Positions 7,472 to 16,044 of a stretch of DNA of 30,065 bases are shown here, in pieces; position 1 is the stretch's first letter; each line of letters starts with the position of its first letter. Below the pieces are notes generated by a model. It worked only from the letters and a program-made list of their open reading frames with translations. It was not told where the DNA came from and made no database searches. A program made the position numbers and the translations under genes. Origin of the DNA: Pararhodospirillum photometricum DSM 122 (GTDB lineage: Bacteria; Pseudomonadota; Alphaproteobacteria; Rhodospirillales; Rhodospirillaceae); NCBI RefSeq assembly GCF_000284415.1, contig NC_017059.1, positions 1,862,428-1,892,492 of the forward strand, written 5' to 3'.

Positions 7472-8262
7472 GATACGCTCCCCACCCAGGCCGCCAGAAC
7501 CACAAGGGCGGTGATTTCGGCCCCCAGGGCGCCGGCGCCGATAATGTCACCGGTATGGCCCCCCACCTTGCGCTGGGCAAGCCGAGCCACGGCCAGCACC
7601 GGCAGGACGGCCAGGGCCAGGGCGGCCACGGCGGGCAGCACGGGCAGCGTGACCAGGGCCAGGAGTACGGTCAGGGCCAAGCCGGCCCCGAGGACGCGGC
7701 GATCGGGGGTGCCAGCGCCGGCACCCAGGCCATCGGGGCGGGCCGGGCCCAAAAGCCCCAGCATGAGGGCGCCGCCGGCGCGACCAATGGCGCCCCCGAC
7801 CACCGGGGCCAGGAGGGCCACAGGGGTGGCGGCGAGGGCGGCGAGGGCGGCGGCGCGCAGCCCCAGGGCCACGATCAAGGTGGCCGCACCGTAGGCGCCG
7901 ATGCGGCTGTCACGCATGATGGTGAGGGCATGCTCGCGGTCGCGGCCGCCGCCCAGGCCATCGGCGGTATCGCTCAAGCCATCTTCATGAAGGGCACCGC
8001 TGGCCAGCACCATAGCGCCCAGGGCCAGGAAGCCGGCGACCAAGGGGGGGGCGCCCAGGGCATGGGAGCCTGCTAGAACCACGCCGCCGATCAGGCCGAC
8101 CAGGGCTCCGGCGACGGGGAAGGCCCAGACGCACGCGGCCAGCGCCGGACGCTCCGCCTTGAGGGCGGGGGGCAGGCGGGTCAGGAAACTGACGGCACAG
8201 GCGAGTTCGTTCTTGCGCTGGGTGAGCCAGGGCGTCCGGGCGGAAGAAGGCTGGCTGTTCAC
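7468..8262 (-). CDS. cobS: Adenosylcobinamide-GDP ribazoletransferase (cobalamin synthase)
   Basis: A 264-aa integral membrane enzyme that joins adenosylcobinamide-GDP to alpha-ribazole (or its phosphate) to make adenosylcobalamin (or its phosphate). Diagnostic motifs are FLTRLPPAL near the N-terminus and the metal-binding loop HEDGLSDTADGLGGGRDREHALTIMRDSRIGAYG. These are followed by several Ala/Leu/Val-rich membrane helices, and IIGAGALGAEI stands near the C-terminus. The start is GTG at 8262 with GAGGAT upstream on the minus strand. It is the first gene of cobS-cobC-cobU, all overlapping by 4 nt, and is divergent from cobT. Confidence 0.95.
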   Translation of the reverse strand: MNSQPSSARTPWLTQRKNELACAVSFLTRLPPALKAERPALAACVWAFPVAGALVGLIGGVVLAGSHALGAPPLVAGFLALGAMVLASGALHEDGLSDTADGLGGGRDREHALTIMRDSRIGAYGAATLIVALGLRAAALAALAATPVALLAPVVGGAIGRAGGALMLGLLGPARPDGLGAGAGTPDRRVLGAGLALTVLLALVTLPVLPAVAALALAVLPVLAVARLAQRKVGGHTGDIIGAGALGAEITALVVLAAWVGSVS

Positions 8263-8418
8263 GGATGCAATCCTCGACAGGTTTGTCTATGTCTGGGCGG
8301 TCGCGCCCGCATCCACGGTGATACCGGATCAAAGGCGGTGTGGCCAGCGTCTCGCATCCCGTTTCAGGGGAGGGGGGGCGCTGATTTTGTCGAATTTTCC
8401 CAGGTCCAGGACCCGTCC
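8263..8418. other. Divergent intergenic region cobS / cobT
   Basis: These 156 bp must drive cobS-cobC-cobU leftwards and cobT rightwards. I find no B12-box or cobalamin-riboswitch core, and the gap is too short for a full riboswitch on both sides. A G-rich stretch (GGGGAGGGGGGGCG) lies at about 8370. No clear promoter hexamers are visible. Confidence 0.5.
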
Positions 8419-9447
8419 ATGTCTCACAAAGTCCAGCCCCTTTCCTCCCTTGATGACCTTCGGGCCGTGCTGCGCGCCCTGCCCGGTCCCGATGACACCG
8501 CCCGGGCCGCCGTGATTGCGCGCGAACCGACCCTGACCAAGCCGCCGCGCTCGCTGGGGCGGCTGGAAGACTTGGCGCTCTGGCTTGCGGGCTGGCAGGG
8601 CCGCCATCCGCCGACCATGAAGACGCCGCGCGCCCACGTGTTCGCGGGCAATCACGGCGTGGCCTTGTGGGGGGTGTCGGCCTATCCGCCCGAGGTCACG
8701 GTGCAGATGGTCAAGAACTTCCAAAATGGTGGCGCGGCCATAAACCAACTGTGCATCGCGAGCGGGGTCGCCTTGGAGGTGACGCCGATCGAGTTGGAGC
8801 GTCCGACCCGGCCGTTCCACCAAGACGCCGCCATGGACGAAGACGAGGTCATCGCCGCGTTCAACGCCGGCTTCACCGAGCCCCTCGACGGCGTGGATTG
8901 CCTGTGCCCGGGCGAGATGGGCATTGCCAACACCACCAGCGCCGCCGCCTTGTCCATGGCCCTTTACGGCGGCCCGGCCGAAACCTGGACCGGACCCGGC
9001 ACCGGGGTGGCTGGCCATGCTCTAGATACCAAGATCCGCGTGGTGGCTGAGGGTGTGGCCCTGCATGCCGGGGCGGCGACCGACAGTCTGGACCTGCTGC
9101 GGCGCCTCGGCGGGCGTGAACTGGCGGCCATGGCCGGCTCCGTGGTGGCGGCGCGTCTGGCCCGTGTGCCGGTGGTTCTGGATGGCTTCATTTGCTGCGC
9201 CGCCGCCGCTTGCCTCAAGGCCTTTGCTCCCGATGCCCTGGACCACTGTGTCCTCGGCCATGTCTCGCGCGAGCCCGGGCATCAGGCTTTGGTCGCCAAG
9301 CTGGGCTTCGAGCCTTTGGTGCGCATGGACATGGCGCTGGGCGAAGCGAGCGGGAGCACCTTGGCGGTGCCGATCCTGCGCGCGGCCTGCCAGTGTCACG
9401 CCGGCATGGCGACCTTTGCCGAGGCGGGGGTGACCGACCGCGTGTGA
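8419..9447 (+). CDS. cobT: Nicotinate-nucleotide--dimethylbenzimidazole phosphoribosyltransferase
   Basis: A 342-aa enzyme that converts nicotinate mononucleotide and 5,6-dimethylbenzimidazole to alpha-ribazole-5'-phosphate, the lower-ligand nucleotide. Motifs are KPPRSLGRLEDLALWLAGWQG, VFAGNHGVA, CPGEMGIANTTSAAAL (usually GEMGIGNTT), GTGVAGHALDTKI, and MALGEASGST. The last contains the Glu that is catalytic in Salmonella CobT (usually LGEGSGA). The Gly-to-Ala changes in both loops are conservative. The start ATG at 8419 (MSHKVQP) fits family alignments; the frame stays open 81 nt upstream but that extension has no family character. It is divergent from cobSCU and supplies their nucleotide substrate. 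A family-1 repeat follows 49 nt after the stop. Confidence 0.95.
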   Translation: MSHKVQPLSSLDDLRAVLRALPGPDDTARAAVIAREPTLTKPPRSLGRLEDLALWLAGWQGRHPPTMKTPRAHVFAGNHGVALWGVSAYPPEVTVQMVKNFQNGGAAINQLCIASGVALEVTPIELERPTRPFHQDAAMDEDEVIAAFNAGFTEPLDGVDCLCPGEMGIANTTSAAALSMALYGGPAETWTGPGTGVAGHALDTKIRVVAEGVALHAGAATDSLDLLRRLGGRELAAMAGSVVAARLARVPVVLDGFICCAAAACLKAFAPDALDHCVLGHVSREPGHQALVAKLGFEPLVRMDMALGEASGSTLAVPILRAACQCHAGMATFAEAGVTDRV

Positions 9448-9495
9448 GGGTGGCGACTCGGGAGGGGAGTGTTCCTTCGGGAGAAGGAAAGGCAG

Positions 9496-9530
9496 AAGGC
9501 TGGGGAGGCGCGGCCTCCCCAGACCCCTCG
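9496..9530 (-). repeat. Family-1 hairpin repeat downstream of cobT
   Basis: In reverse orientation: AAGG, 10-bp stem (9500-9509 with 9513-9522, loop GCG), then ACCCCTCG. In the cobT direction the stem is followed by ACCCCTCGGTTCGTT, which has no proper T tract, so it is a weak terminator at best. Confidence 0.8.
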
Positions 9531-9801
9531 GTTCGTTAAAGGGAAAGATTATTATTTAAGCAAGAAGCTGATTTAATCATCAGTAGTCTTGGTTAATCAT
9601 CGTTCTCTCATGATCCTGCTAGGTGTGAGGACCTCCCTTCGGAGGGTCAGGCGGGCATACTCCTGGTCTTTTTTGTATAAGCCTTAAGAAATCCCAGGTT
9701 TTTATTGACGCCTTCCCAGCCCCCTCCCCACAATGCCCCACGGTTGAAGACTGGACTGTTCCAGTTGTTTCTTGATCGTTACAAAGGCTCGGTGGTCCCC
9801 C
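9531..9801. other. AT-richer intergenic region upstream of the chemotaxis gene
   Basis: Between the cobT repeat and the chemoreceptor the base composition becomes clearly AT-richer. TTAATCATC occurs twice as a direct repeat at 9573-9581 and 9593-9601, a 20-bp period that would place two sites two helical turns apart on the same face. A small imperfect hairpin (GACCTCCC TTCG GAGGGTC) lies near 9630. I see no confident sigma-70 or sigma-28 promoter and no gene. Confidence 0.5.
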
Positions 9802-11778
9802 ATGGGCTGGATGAGAAATCTCCGTATTCGGACCAAGGCGATGGCCCTGGTCGTGGCGTCCGTTTTTACAGCAATTCTGATGTGTGGGATCGTTGCCCTG
9901 GGGTTGCAGGGCATCGGGGCCAAACTGGATCTCCTGACCCTGGTCACCGACGTTGAGCGCCAAGCCTATGAAACCATTTTGCAGGAAAAAACCTACCTGA
10001 TCGGGGCTAAGGCCTCCAATCTGGCGGCGGCCCAGGGGGCGTTGACGGCAGCCCGGGCCGGGATTACCGGGGTTCTCGCCACCTTAGACCGCCTGGACCA
10101 AAGCGGGGATGCCAGTGTCCGGGCGCCGGTGCAAGGAGCGCGCGACGCAACGACCGCTTACGCCAGTCTTTATGATCAGGGGGTGGCCGCCCTCGACAAG
10201 CTGGCCGGTCTGACCGCCACCTTGGACCAGGAGGGCGAGGCGACGACCTCTTTGGTTAAAGCTTTCCTCAAGGAAACAACGGATCCCGGCACCGCAGCCA
10301 AGGCAACGGTTTTACTTGAGTATTCCTATCGCATTCGCGCTACCGAAAAGACCTACATGCTGACCCAGAACCCCGACACCTTAAAACGGGTTCGGGTCGA
10401 TTTTGCCTCGATGATGAGCAAACTCTCGGTTCTCAAGCAGACGGCGCGGGGCGAGCAGGAGCAGGCCCTCATGAAGAGCCTGGAGGACGCCGCCCGGCGC
10501 TACGAGCGGGCCTCCCAGGAGTGGGGCACCCATAACACCGCCTTGTTCGGCACCCTCCTCCCCGCCATGGCGGAACAAGGCACCCAGGTCCTGGGCCAGT
10601 CGCGCGCCGCCGCTGCCCAGGCCTCGGCCGCCATGACCGCCCTGCGCGGCGCCATTTTGCGCGACCTCATCGGGGTGGGGCTTTTGATCATGACCGTCAC
10701 CGTGGCCCTGGGGCTGGTCGTGACCCGGGCCCTGGCCCAGCCGGTCGCCGCCCTCACCACCGCCATGACCGCCCTTGCCAACGCCGACGTCGAGACCCCG
10801 ATCCCCTGCACCGGGCAAAAGGACGAACTGGGGATGATGGCGCGCGCGGTTCAGGTGTTCAAGGACAACGCCATCGCCCGCGCCGCCCTGGAAGCCCGGG
10901 AAAAACAAGCCCAAACCGCGCGCGAGGCCCGGCGCGAGCGGCTGGAGGGCCTGACCCACGACTTCGAGCACACCATCGGCGCCGTGATCACCACCGTGAC
11001 CCAGGCCGTGACCACCCTCACCACCAACGCCGAGACCCTCACCGCCGCCGCCGAGGCCAGTTCGGGCCAGAGCCAAAGCGTGGCCGCCGCCGCCGAACAG
11101 GCCCGCGCCAATGTCGAGACCATCTCGGCCGCCGCCACCGAACTCACCGCCTCCATTCGCGAGATCGCTCGGCAGGTGGCCGAAACCGCCGGCATGGCCC
11201 GCCAAGCCGTCGAGAACGCCACGCAAACCAACGCCAAGATCGCCGCTCTGGCCGGCTCGGCCGACCGCATCGGCGAAATCGTGACCCTGATCCACGACAT
11301 CGCTAGCCAGACCAACCTGCTGGCCCTTAACGCGACCATCGAGGCGGCGCGGGCCGGCGACGCCGGCAAGGGCTTCGCCGTGGTGGCGGGCGAGGTCAAA
11401 AATCTGGCCACCCAAACCGGGCGGGCCACCGACGAGATCTCGACCCAGATCGCCGCCATTCAGCAAGAAACCCGCGACGCCGTGGCGGCCATCGCCCTGA
11501 TCACCGACACCATCACCCGGGTCGATGAACTGTCCATGCTGGTGGCCGGCGGCATCGAGCAGCAAGGCGCGGCCACCGCCGAGATTGCCCGCAACGTCGA
11601 TCAGGCCGCGACCGGCATCACCGACGTGGCCTCGACCATCGCCGAGGTATCCCGGGCGGCCCAGGAGACCGGGCGCGCGGCGCGCGGCGTGTTCCAGGCG
11701 ACGGGCTGTCTGACTCACGAAAACCAGGGGCTTAAAGAGTCGGTCGAAGGGTTCTTGGCCGGGGTTCACCGGGCATAA
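9802..11778 (+). CDS. Methyl-accepting chemotaxis protein
   Basis: A 658-aa transmembrane chemoreceptor. TM1 is at about residues 13-36. A helical periplasmic sensor of about 250 residues follows, with two similar segments ([10 protein letters not shown] and [10 protein letters not shown]), as in helical bimodular (HBM-type) sensors; that assignment is tentative. TM2 is at about 288-310, then HAMP (to about 363), a coiled-coil adaptation region rich in Ala/Glu/Gln, and the CheA/CheW-binding tip [37 protein letters not shown] at about 500-535. No C-terminal CheR-docking pentapeptide is present. The start is ATG 9802 (9811 is also possible); a TTG at 9772 is open but would put charged residues before TM1. 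The ligand is unknown. The stop adjoins a hairpin repeat shared with the convergent efflux operon. Confidence 0.94.
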   Translation: MGWMRNLRIRTKAMALVVASVFTAILMCGIVALGLQGIGAKLDLLTLVTDVERQAYETILQEKTYLIGAKASNLAAAQGALTAARAGITGVLATLDRLDQSGDASVRAPVQGARDATTAYASLYDQGVAALDKLAGLTATLDQEGEATTSLVKAFLKETTDPGTAAKATVLLEYSYRIRATEKTYMLTQNPDTLKRVRVDFASMMSKLSVLKQTARGEQEQALMKSLEDAARRYERASQEWGTHNTALFGTLLPAMAEQGTQVLGQSRAAAAQASAAMTALRGAILRDLIGVGLLIMTVTVALGLVVTRALAQPVAALTTAMTALANADVETPIPCTGQKDELGMMARAVQVFKDNAIARAALEAREKQAQTAREARRERLEGLTHDFEHTIGAVITTVTQAVTTLTTNAETLTAAAEASSGQSQSVAAAAEQARANVETISAAATELTASIREIARQVAETAGMARQAVENATQTNAKIAALAGSADRIGEIVTLIHDIASQTNLLALNATIEAARAGDAGKGFAVVAGEVKNLATQTGRATDEISTQIAAIQQETRDAVAAIALITDTITRVDELSMLVAGGIEQQGAATAEIARNVDQAATGITDVASTIAEVSRAAQETGRAARGVFQATGCLTHENQGLKESVEGFLAGVHRA

Positions 11779-11818
11779 AAAAAGGAAGGCTGGGGAGGCT
11801 TGCCTCCCCAGACCCCTC
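11777..11818 (-). terminator. Family-1 hairpin repeat, terminator of the RND operon
   Basis: On the minus strand this reads GAGGGGT, a 10-bp stem (11811-11802 with 11799-11790, 2-nt loop), then CCTTCC and a run of seven T ending in the stop region of the chemoreceptor gene. It is a good rho-independent terminator for the minus-strand efflux operon, which ends at 11825. For the convergent plus-strand gene the stem is present but the following sequence is not T-rich. Confidence 0.75.
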
Positions 11819-11824
11819 CAATCC

Positions 11825-14800
11825 TTACGTCTCCCGCCCCATGACCATCCGTCGCAGCAGGCGGCCCAGGTCATCGACAAACAAGAAGATCACCGGCACG
11901 ACCAACAAGCTGAGGAAGGTCGAGGTGATGATGCCGCCAATCACGACAATCGCCATGGGCTGACGAAACGACGGGTCAGCCCCCCAGCCCAAGGCAATGG
12001 GCAGCATGCCGGCGCCCATGGCGATGGTCGTCATGACAATGGGCCGGGCCCGCTTGTGGCAGGCGTCCATCAAGGCCTCCAGGCGGGGCATCTTGTGTTC
12101 CCGCCGGGCCATGACGGCGTATTCCACCAGCAAGATCGAGTTCTTGGTGACAATGCCCATCAGCATCAGGAGGCCGATGACCGAGGGCATGGAAAACTCG
12201 AAGCGGGTGATCAGCAACGCCAAGATGGCACCGCCCACCGCCAGCGGCAGGGCCGCCAAAATGGTGAAGGGCTGCAAGAAGTCGTGAAACAACAGCACCA
12301 GCACGGCATAAATGCAGAAGACACCCACCCCCATGGCCACACCAAAACTGGCAAACAGTTCACTCATGCGCTGAAGCTCGCCTTGCTCGACCAAGCGCAC
12401 CGAGGGCGGCAGCGTCTTGAGGGAGGGCAACTGCCGGGCCTCGCGGATGACCTCGCCCAAGGCCCGGCCGTTCAGTTCCACCGACAAGGTGATGTTGCGC
12501 GCCCGGTCCAGGCGGTTGATTTGCGATGGACCGCTGCCAAAGCCAATGTCGGCCACCGACGAGAGGGCGACTTGGCCGTTGGTGCCGGCCACCCGCAACT
12601 GGCCCAAGGCCTCCAGGGAGTCGCGCACCGATGGCGCCAGCCGGACCCGGATGGGCACCTGACGCTGCGGCAGGTTCAGCTTGGACAGCGACGAGGCATA
12701 GTCACCATACGAGGCCATGCGCACCGTGGCCGCGAGGTCGGCGGAGGTGATGCCCAACTGGGCGGCCCGGGCCACATCGGGGCGGATCTGGATTTCCGGG
12801 CGCTGCAAGGCGGCATCCGAGATGACGGCGCCGATGCCGGGCAAGGTGCGCAGGTCGGCTTCGACGGCGGCCGCTGCGGCGTCAAGGGCCACCGGGTCGT
12901 CGCTGGTTAGGGTGATGGGCAGGGTCTCGCCGTTGCCGCCCCGTCCGACCTCAATGCGGGCTCCGGGGATCTGGCGCAGCATGGCGCGGATATCGGCCTC
13001 AATCGCGCTTTGCGGCCGCTCGCGCTGGTCGCGTGGCACCAGATCAACGATCATGGTGGCGCTGCGCGGGTCGGTGAGGGTGGACACCGGGCTCATGTTG
13101 CCGCCTTGCGTGGCCGTGCCCACCGACACGAACACATGGCGCACGTCGGGCCGGGTTCGCAGCACGTCGGCGGCGCGCACGGCCAGGGCATTGGTTTCGG
13201 CGAGTGTGCTGCCCGGGGGCAGAGTCAGGGAAACTTGGGTAATGGCGTCGTCGCGGGCCGGGAAAAAGCCGGTGGGCACCAGGGGAATGAGCGCCAGCGA
13301 GCCCACAAAGAAGAGCGTCGCCACCCCCAAGGTGCGCCAGGGATGAGAGAGGCAGGCCTGGGCCAGCCAGAGATAGCGGCGCATCAGCCAGCCATCGCCC
13401 GGGGTGTGGGCGGCCGGGCGCATGAAGGTCGCGGCCAGCATGGGGGTGAGCAGGCGGGCGACCAGCAAGGAGGCCAGCACCGCCACCGAGGCGGTCACGC
13501 CGAATTGCAAGAAGATCAGCCCGGGAATCCCCCCCATGAAGGCGGTGGGCAGAAACACCGCGACCAGGGTGAAGGTGGTGGCGATCACGGCAAGGCCGAT
13601 TTCGGTGGCGGCCTCCATGGCGCTTTCGCGGGCCGGCTTGCCCATGTTCATGTGCCGGGCGATGTTTTCCACCTCGACGATGGCGTCGTCCACCAGCACG
13701 CCGACCACCAGGGCCAGGGCCAGCAAGGAGATGGTGTTCAAGCTGAAACCGGCTAGGTGCATGATCCCAAAGGCCGGCAGAATGGACAGCGGCAGGGCCA
13801 CCGCCGAGAGCAAGGTGGCGCGCCAGTCGCGCAGGAAGCCCCAGACCACCAGCACGGTCAACAAGGCCCCTTCCAGCAGAAGGTGCATGGAGCCGTGATA
13901 GTTGTCGAGGATGGGATCAATGATGTTGCTGGCCTCGACGATTTTGACCTCGGGATGGGCGGCGGCAAAGGTCGCAAGCGCCTTGCGGGCGGCCTGGGCC
14001 ACGGCCACGTCGGAGAAGCCCCGGGTGCGCTTGATTTGGATGCCGATCACCTCCTGGCCATCGAAATAGGCCCGCGAGGCGCGCTCGGCGTGGGTATCGG
14101 TGATGTGGGCCACCTGATCGAGGCGCAGGCGCCGGCCGTCGTTGAGGGGCAAGGTCAGCGCGGCGATTTCCTCGGCCGTGCGCACGGCGCCTAGGGTACG
14201 CAAGGATTGGCGCCCGCCGCCGACCTCGCCCAGTCCCCCGGAGTCATCCTCTTGCATGCTCTTAAGGGCGCTGGAGAGTTCGGTGGCACTGACGCCAAGG
14301 CCGGCCATCAGCACCGGGTCGAGATCGATGTGGACCTCGCGGGTGATGCCGCCAATGCGTGCAACCTCGGCCACCCCGGGCACTGCCATCAAGGCCCGGG
14401 TCATGTCGTTGTCTACGAACCACGAGAGTTCGGTTTCGTCGAGAACCCCCGAGGCGATGGTGAAGGTCACGAGCGGGCTCGACATTTTCGTGACCTTGGA
14501 CACCGTCGGCGGATTGAGCGCGGCCGGCAGGTCGGCCCGGATACTGTCCACGGCGCTGCGCACTTCGTTGAGCGCGACCTCGCTGTCCTTCTCGATTTCA
14601 AACATCACGCTGATCGACACCGAGCCATCGGTGACGGTGGTCAGGATGTGGTCGAGCAGGGGGAGCGAGGTCAGGGAATCCTCGATCTTGCGTGCGACCT
14701 CGGTTTCCAACTGCTGCGGCGCCGTGCCTTCCAGGGCCGCACTCACGGTGATGGTCGGCAGGTCCATGTCCGGGAAGCGCTGCACCCCCAGCTTGAAAAA

Positions 14801-14884
14801 GCCAACAGTGCCAAACAAGGTCAGCAAGGCAAACAGCAGCAAGGAGGGAACGGGCTGGCGGATCGACCACGTGGCGAAGTTCAT
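11825..14884 (-). CDS. RND efflux transporter permease subunit (AcrB/HAE-1 type)
   Basis: A 1019-aa inner-membrane proton-driven pump. TM1 (SLLLFALLTLFGTVGFFKLG) is followed by the large periplasmic porter loop (VQRFPDMDLPTITVSAALEG onwards). The proton-relay pair is in VLVDDAIVEVENIARHMN (two Asp at about 398-399), and the matching Lys is in GIVTKNSILLVEYAVMARREH at about 910. The second large periplasmic loop begins after TM7 (FFPARDDAITQVSLTLPPGST). The start ATG at 14884 overlaps the fusion-protein stop (ATGA); the frame is open further upstream, but only antisense-like residues precede it. It is the last gene of the three-gene operon. Substrates cannot be predicted; drug or hydrophobic-compound export is usual for the group. 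Confidence 0.95.
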   Translation of the reverse strand: MNFATWSIRQPVPSLLLFALLTLFGTVGFFKLGVQRFPDMDLPTITVSAALEGTAPQQLETEVARKIEDSLTSLPLLDHILTTVTDGSVSISVMFEIEKDSEVALNEVRSAVDSIRADLPAALNPPTVSKVTKMSSPLVTFTIASGVLDETELSWFVDNDMTRALMAVPGVAEVARIGGITREVHIDLDPVLMAGLGVSATELSSALKSMQEDDSGGLGEVGGGRQSLRTLGAVRTAEEIAALTLPLNDGRRLRLDQVAHITDTHAERASRAYFDGQEVIGIQIKRTRGFSDVAVAQAARKALATFAAAHPEVKIVEASNIIDPILDNYHGSMHLLLEGALLTVLVVWGFLRDWRATLLSAVALPLSILPAFGIMHLAGFSLNTISLLALALVVGVLVDDAIVEVENIARHMNMGKPARESAMEAATEIGLAVIATTFTLVAVFLPTAFMGGIPGLIFLQFGVTASVAVLASLLVARLLTPMLAATFMRPAAHTPGDGWLMRRYLWLAQACLSHPWRTLGVATLFFVGSLALIPLVPTGFFPARDDAITQVSLTLPPGSTLAETNALAVRAADVLRTRPDVRHVFVSVGTATQGGNMSPVSTLTDPRSATMIVDLVPRDQRERPQSAIEADIRAMLRQIPGARIEVGRGGNGETLPITLTSDDPVALDAAAAAVEADLRTLPGIGAVISDAALQRPEIQIRPDVARAAQLGITSADLAATVRMASYGDYASSLSKLNLPQRQVPIRVRLAPSVRDSLEALGQLRVAGTNGQVALSSVADIGFGSGPSQINRLDRARNITLSVELNGRALGEVIREARQLPSLKTLPPSVRLVEQGELQRMSELFASFGVAMGVGVFCIYAVLVLLFHDFLQPFTILAALPLAVGGAILALLITRFEFSMPSVIGLLMLMGIVTKNSILLVEYAVMARREHKMPRLEALMDACHKRARPIVMTTIAMGAGMLPIALGWGADPSFRQPMAIVVIGGIITSTFLSLLVVPVIFLFVDDLGRLLRRMVMGRET

Positions 14885-16044
14885 GACCCTTGCTCCCGGC
14901 GGCTCTCGGTCTGGGGGGGCGAGGGGGCGGGATCGGCCACCACGTGCACCCGGGCCCCCTCGGACAAGAAGGCGCCGCCCGCCACCACCACCCGGGCCTC
15001 GGCCTCCAGGCCGCCCAGGATCTCCACCCGCCCTTCGCGCCGCTGCCCGGTGATCAGAAGCCGCCGGCTCACCCGGTTTTCCCCATCCACCACAAAGGCA
15101 TACGGTCGGCCATCGCGCAGGACCACCGCCGTTTGCGGCAGGGTCGGGGTTTCGCGCGAGGTAATGAGCAGGTCGCCGGTGGCATAGCTGCCAGGGCGTG
15201 CCCCGCTGTCGGGCGGCAGGGCCACGTACACCAGGGCCCGGCTCGTCTTGCTGTCGAGGGTCGGCGCCACCAGCCGCACCGTGCCGGTGACCGCGCGGCC
15301 CCCGGGCAGGGTCAGGCGCGCCTCTTGCCCGGGGGCAATCCGCGGCAAGGTCGTCGCATCGACTTCGGCCTGCCACTCCACCCGACCCTGGCGCAGCAGT
15401 CGGAACAGTTCGGTGCCCACCGTGACCACCGCGCCCAACTCGGCCGAGCGTTTGGTGATGATCCCGTCGTCCACGGCCCGGATCACGGTTCGGTTGAGAT
15501 CAATCCGGGCGGTTTCCAGCTCGGCCTGGGCGGCGGCGAGGCTGGCGCGCGCCGTGCGTTCTTTGATCAGATAGTCGGAAATCTGTTGGTCTGACAGCGC
15601 GCCACTGTTCTTGATCGCCCGCGCCCGCTTGGCCTCGGCCTCGGCCTGGGCCAAGGCGGCGTCGGCCTGGGCTACCTGGGCTTCTTGCTTGTGCACGGTG
15701 GCTCGGGGCGCGTCGTCGGCCAGACGCGCCAGTTCCTGGCCCTTGCGCACCACCGCGCCGACATCGACCAGGATCTCGGTCAGGCGCAAGGACCCGACCT
15801 CGACACCGATCACCGCCTCGTGCCAAGGCGCCAGCGCGCCGGTGGCGGTCACACTGACCGGCCACACGCGCGGTTCCAGCCGGGTCAGACTGACCGAAAG
15901 CACGCTCTGGGCTGCCCCCGCAGACGGGGCCGCCGCCGGAGGGGAGGCCTCGGGGGAGGGAGGGGCCGGGAGCAAGGCATACACCGCCACCCCCAGGCCC
16001 AGGCCGACAACGACAATGATTCCCAAACGCAGCCAGCGGTTCAC
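14881..16044 (-). CDS. RND efflux membrane fusion (periplasmic adaptor) subunit
   Basis: A 387-aa adaptor linking the inner-membrane pump to the outer-membrane channel. The N-terminal membrane anchor is at residues 7-27, without a lipobox Cys, followed by a Pro/Ala-rich linker. The lipoyl-like domain halves are in VTATGALAPWHEAVIGVEVGSLRLTEILVDVGAVVRKGQELARL and in TVIRAVDDGIITKRSAELGAVV. Between them is an alpha-hairpin (QVAQADAALAQAEAEAKRARAI to AAQAELETARIDL). Beta-barrel and membrane-proximal domains follow. The gene overlaps its neighbours by 4 nt on both sides. Confidence 0.94.
   Translation of the reverse strand: MNRWLRLGIIVVVGLGLGVAVYALLPAPPSPEASPPAAAPSAGAAQSVLSVSLTRLEPRVWPVSVTATGALAPWHEAVIGVEVGSLRLTEILVDVGAVVRKGQELARLADDAPRATVHKQEAQVAQADAALAQAEAEAKRARAIKNSGALSDQQISDYLIKERTARASLAAAQAELETARIDLNRTVIRAVDDGIITKRSAELGAVVTVGTELFRLLRQGRVEWQAEVDATTLPRIAPGQEARLTLPGGRAVTGTVRLVAPTLDSKTSRALVYVALPPDSGARPGSYATGDLLITSRETPTLPQTAVVLRDGRPYAFVVDGENRVSRRLLITGQRREGRVEILGGLEAEARVVVAGGAFLSEGARVHVVADPAPSPPQTESRREQGS

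Noticed and set aside
8263..8418. A cobalamin riboswitch controlling cobS or cobT.
   Set aside because: No B12-box or conserved core is visible and the 156-bp gap is too short for the roughly 200-nt element.
12056..15187. Long open frames on the plus strand opposite the RND pump and fusion-protein genes.
   Set aside because: They are rich in Gly, His, Arg and Gln in the manner of antisense frames of high-GC genes, show no domain, and lie opposite clearly conserved proteins.
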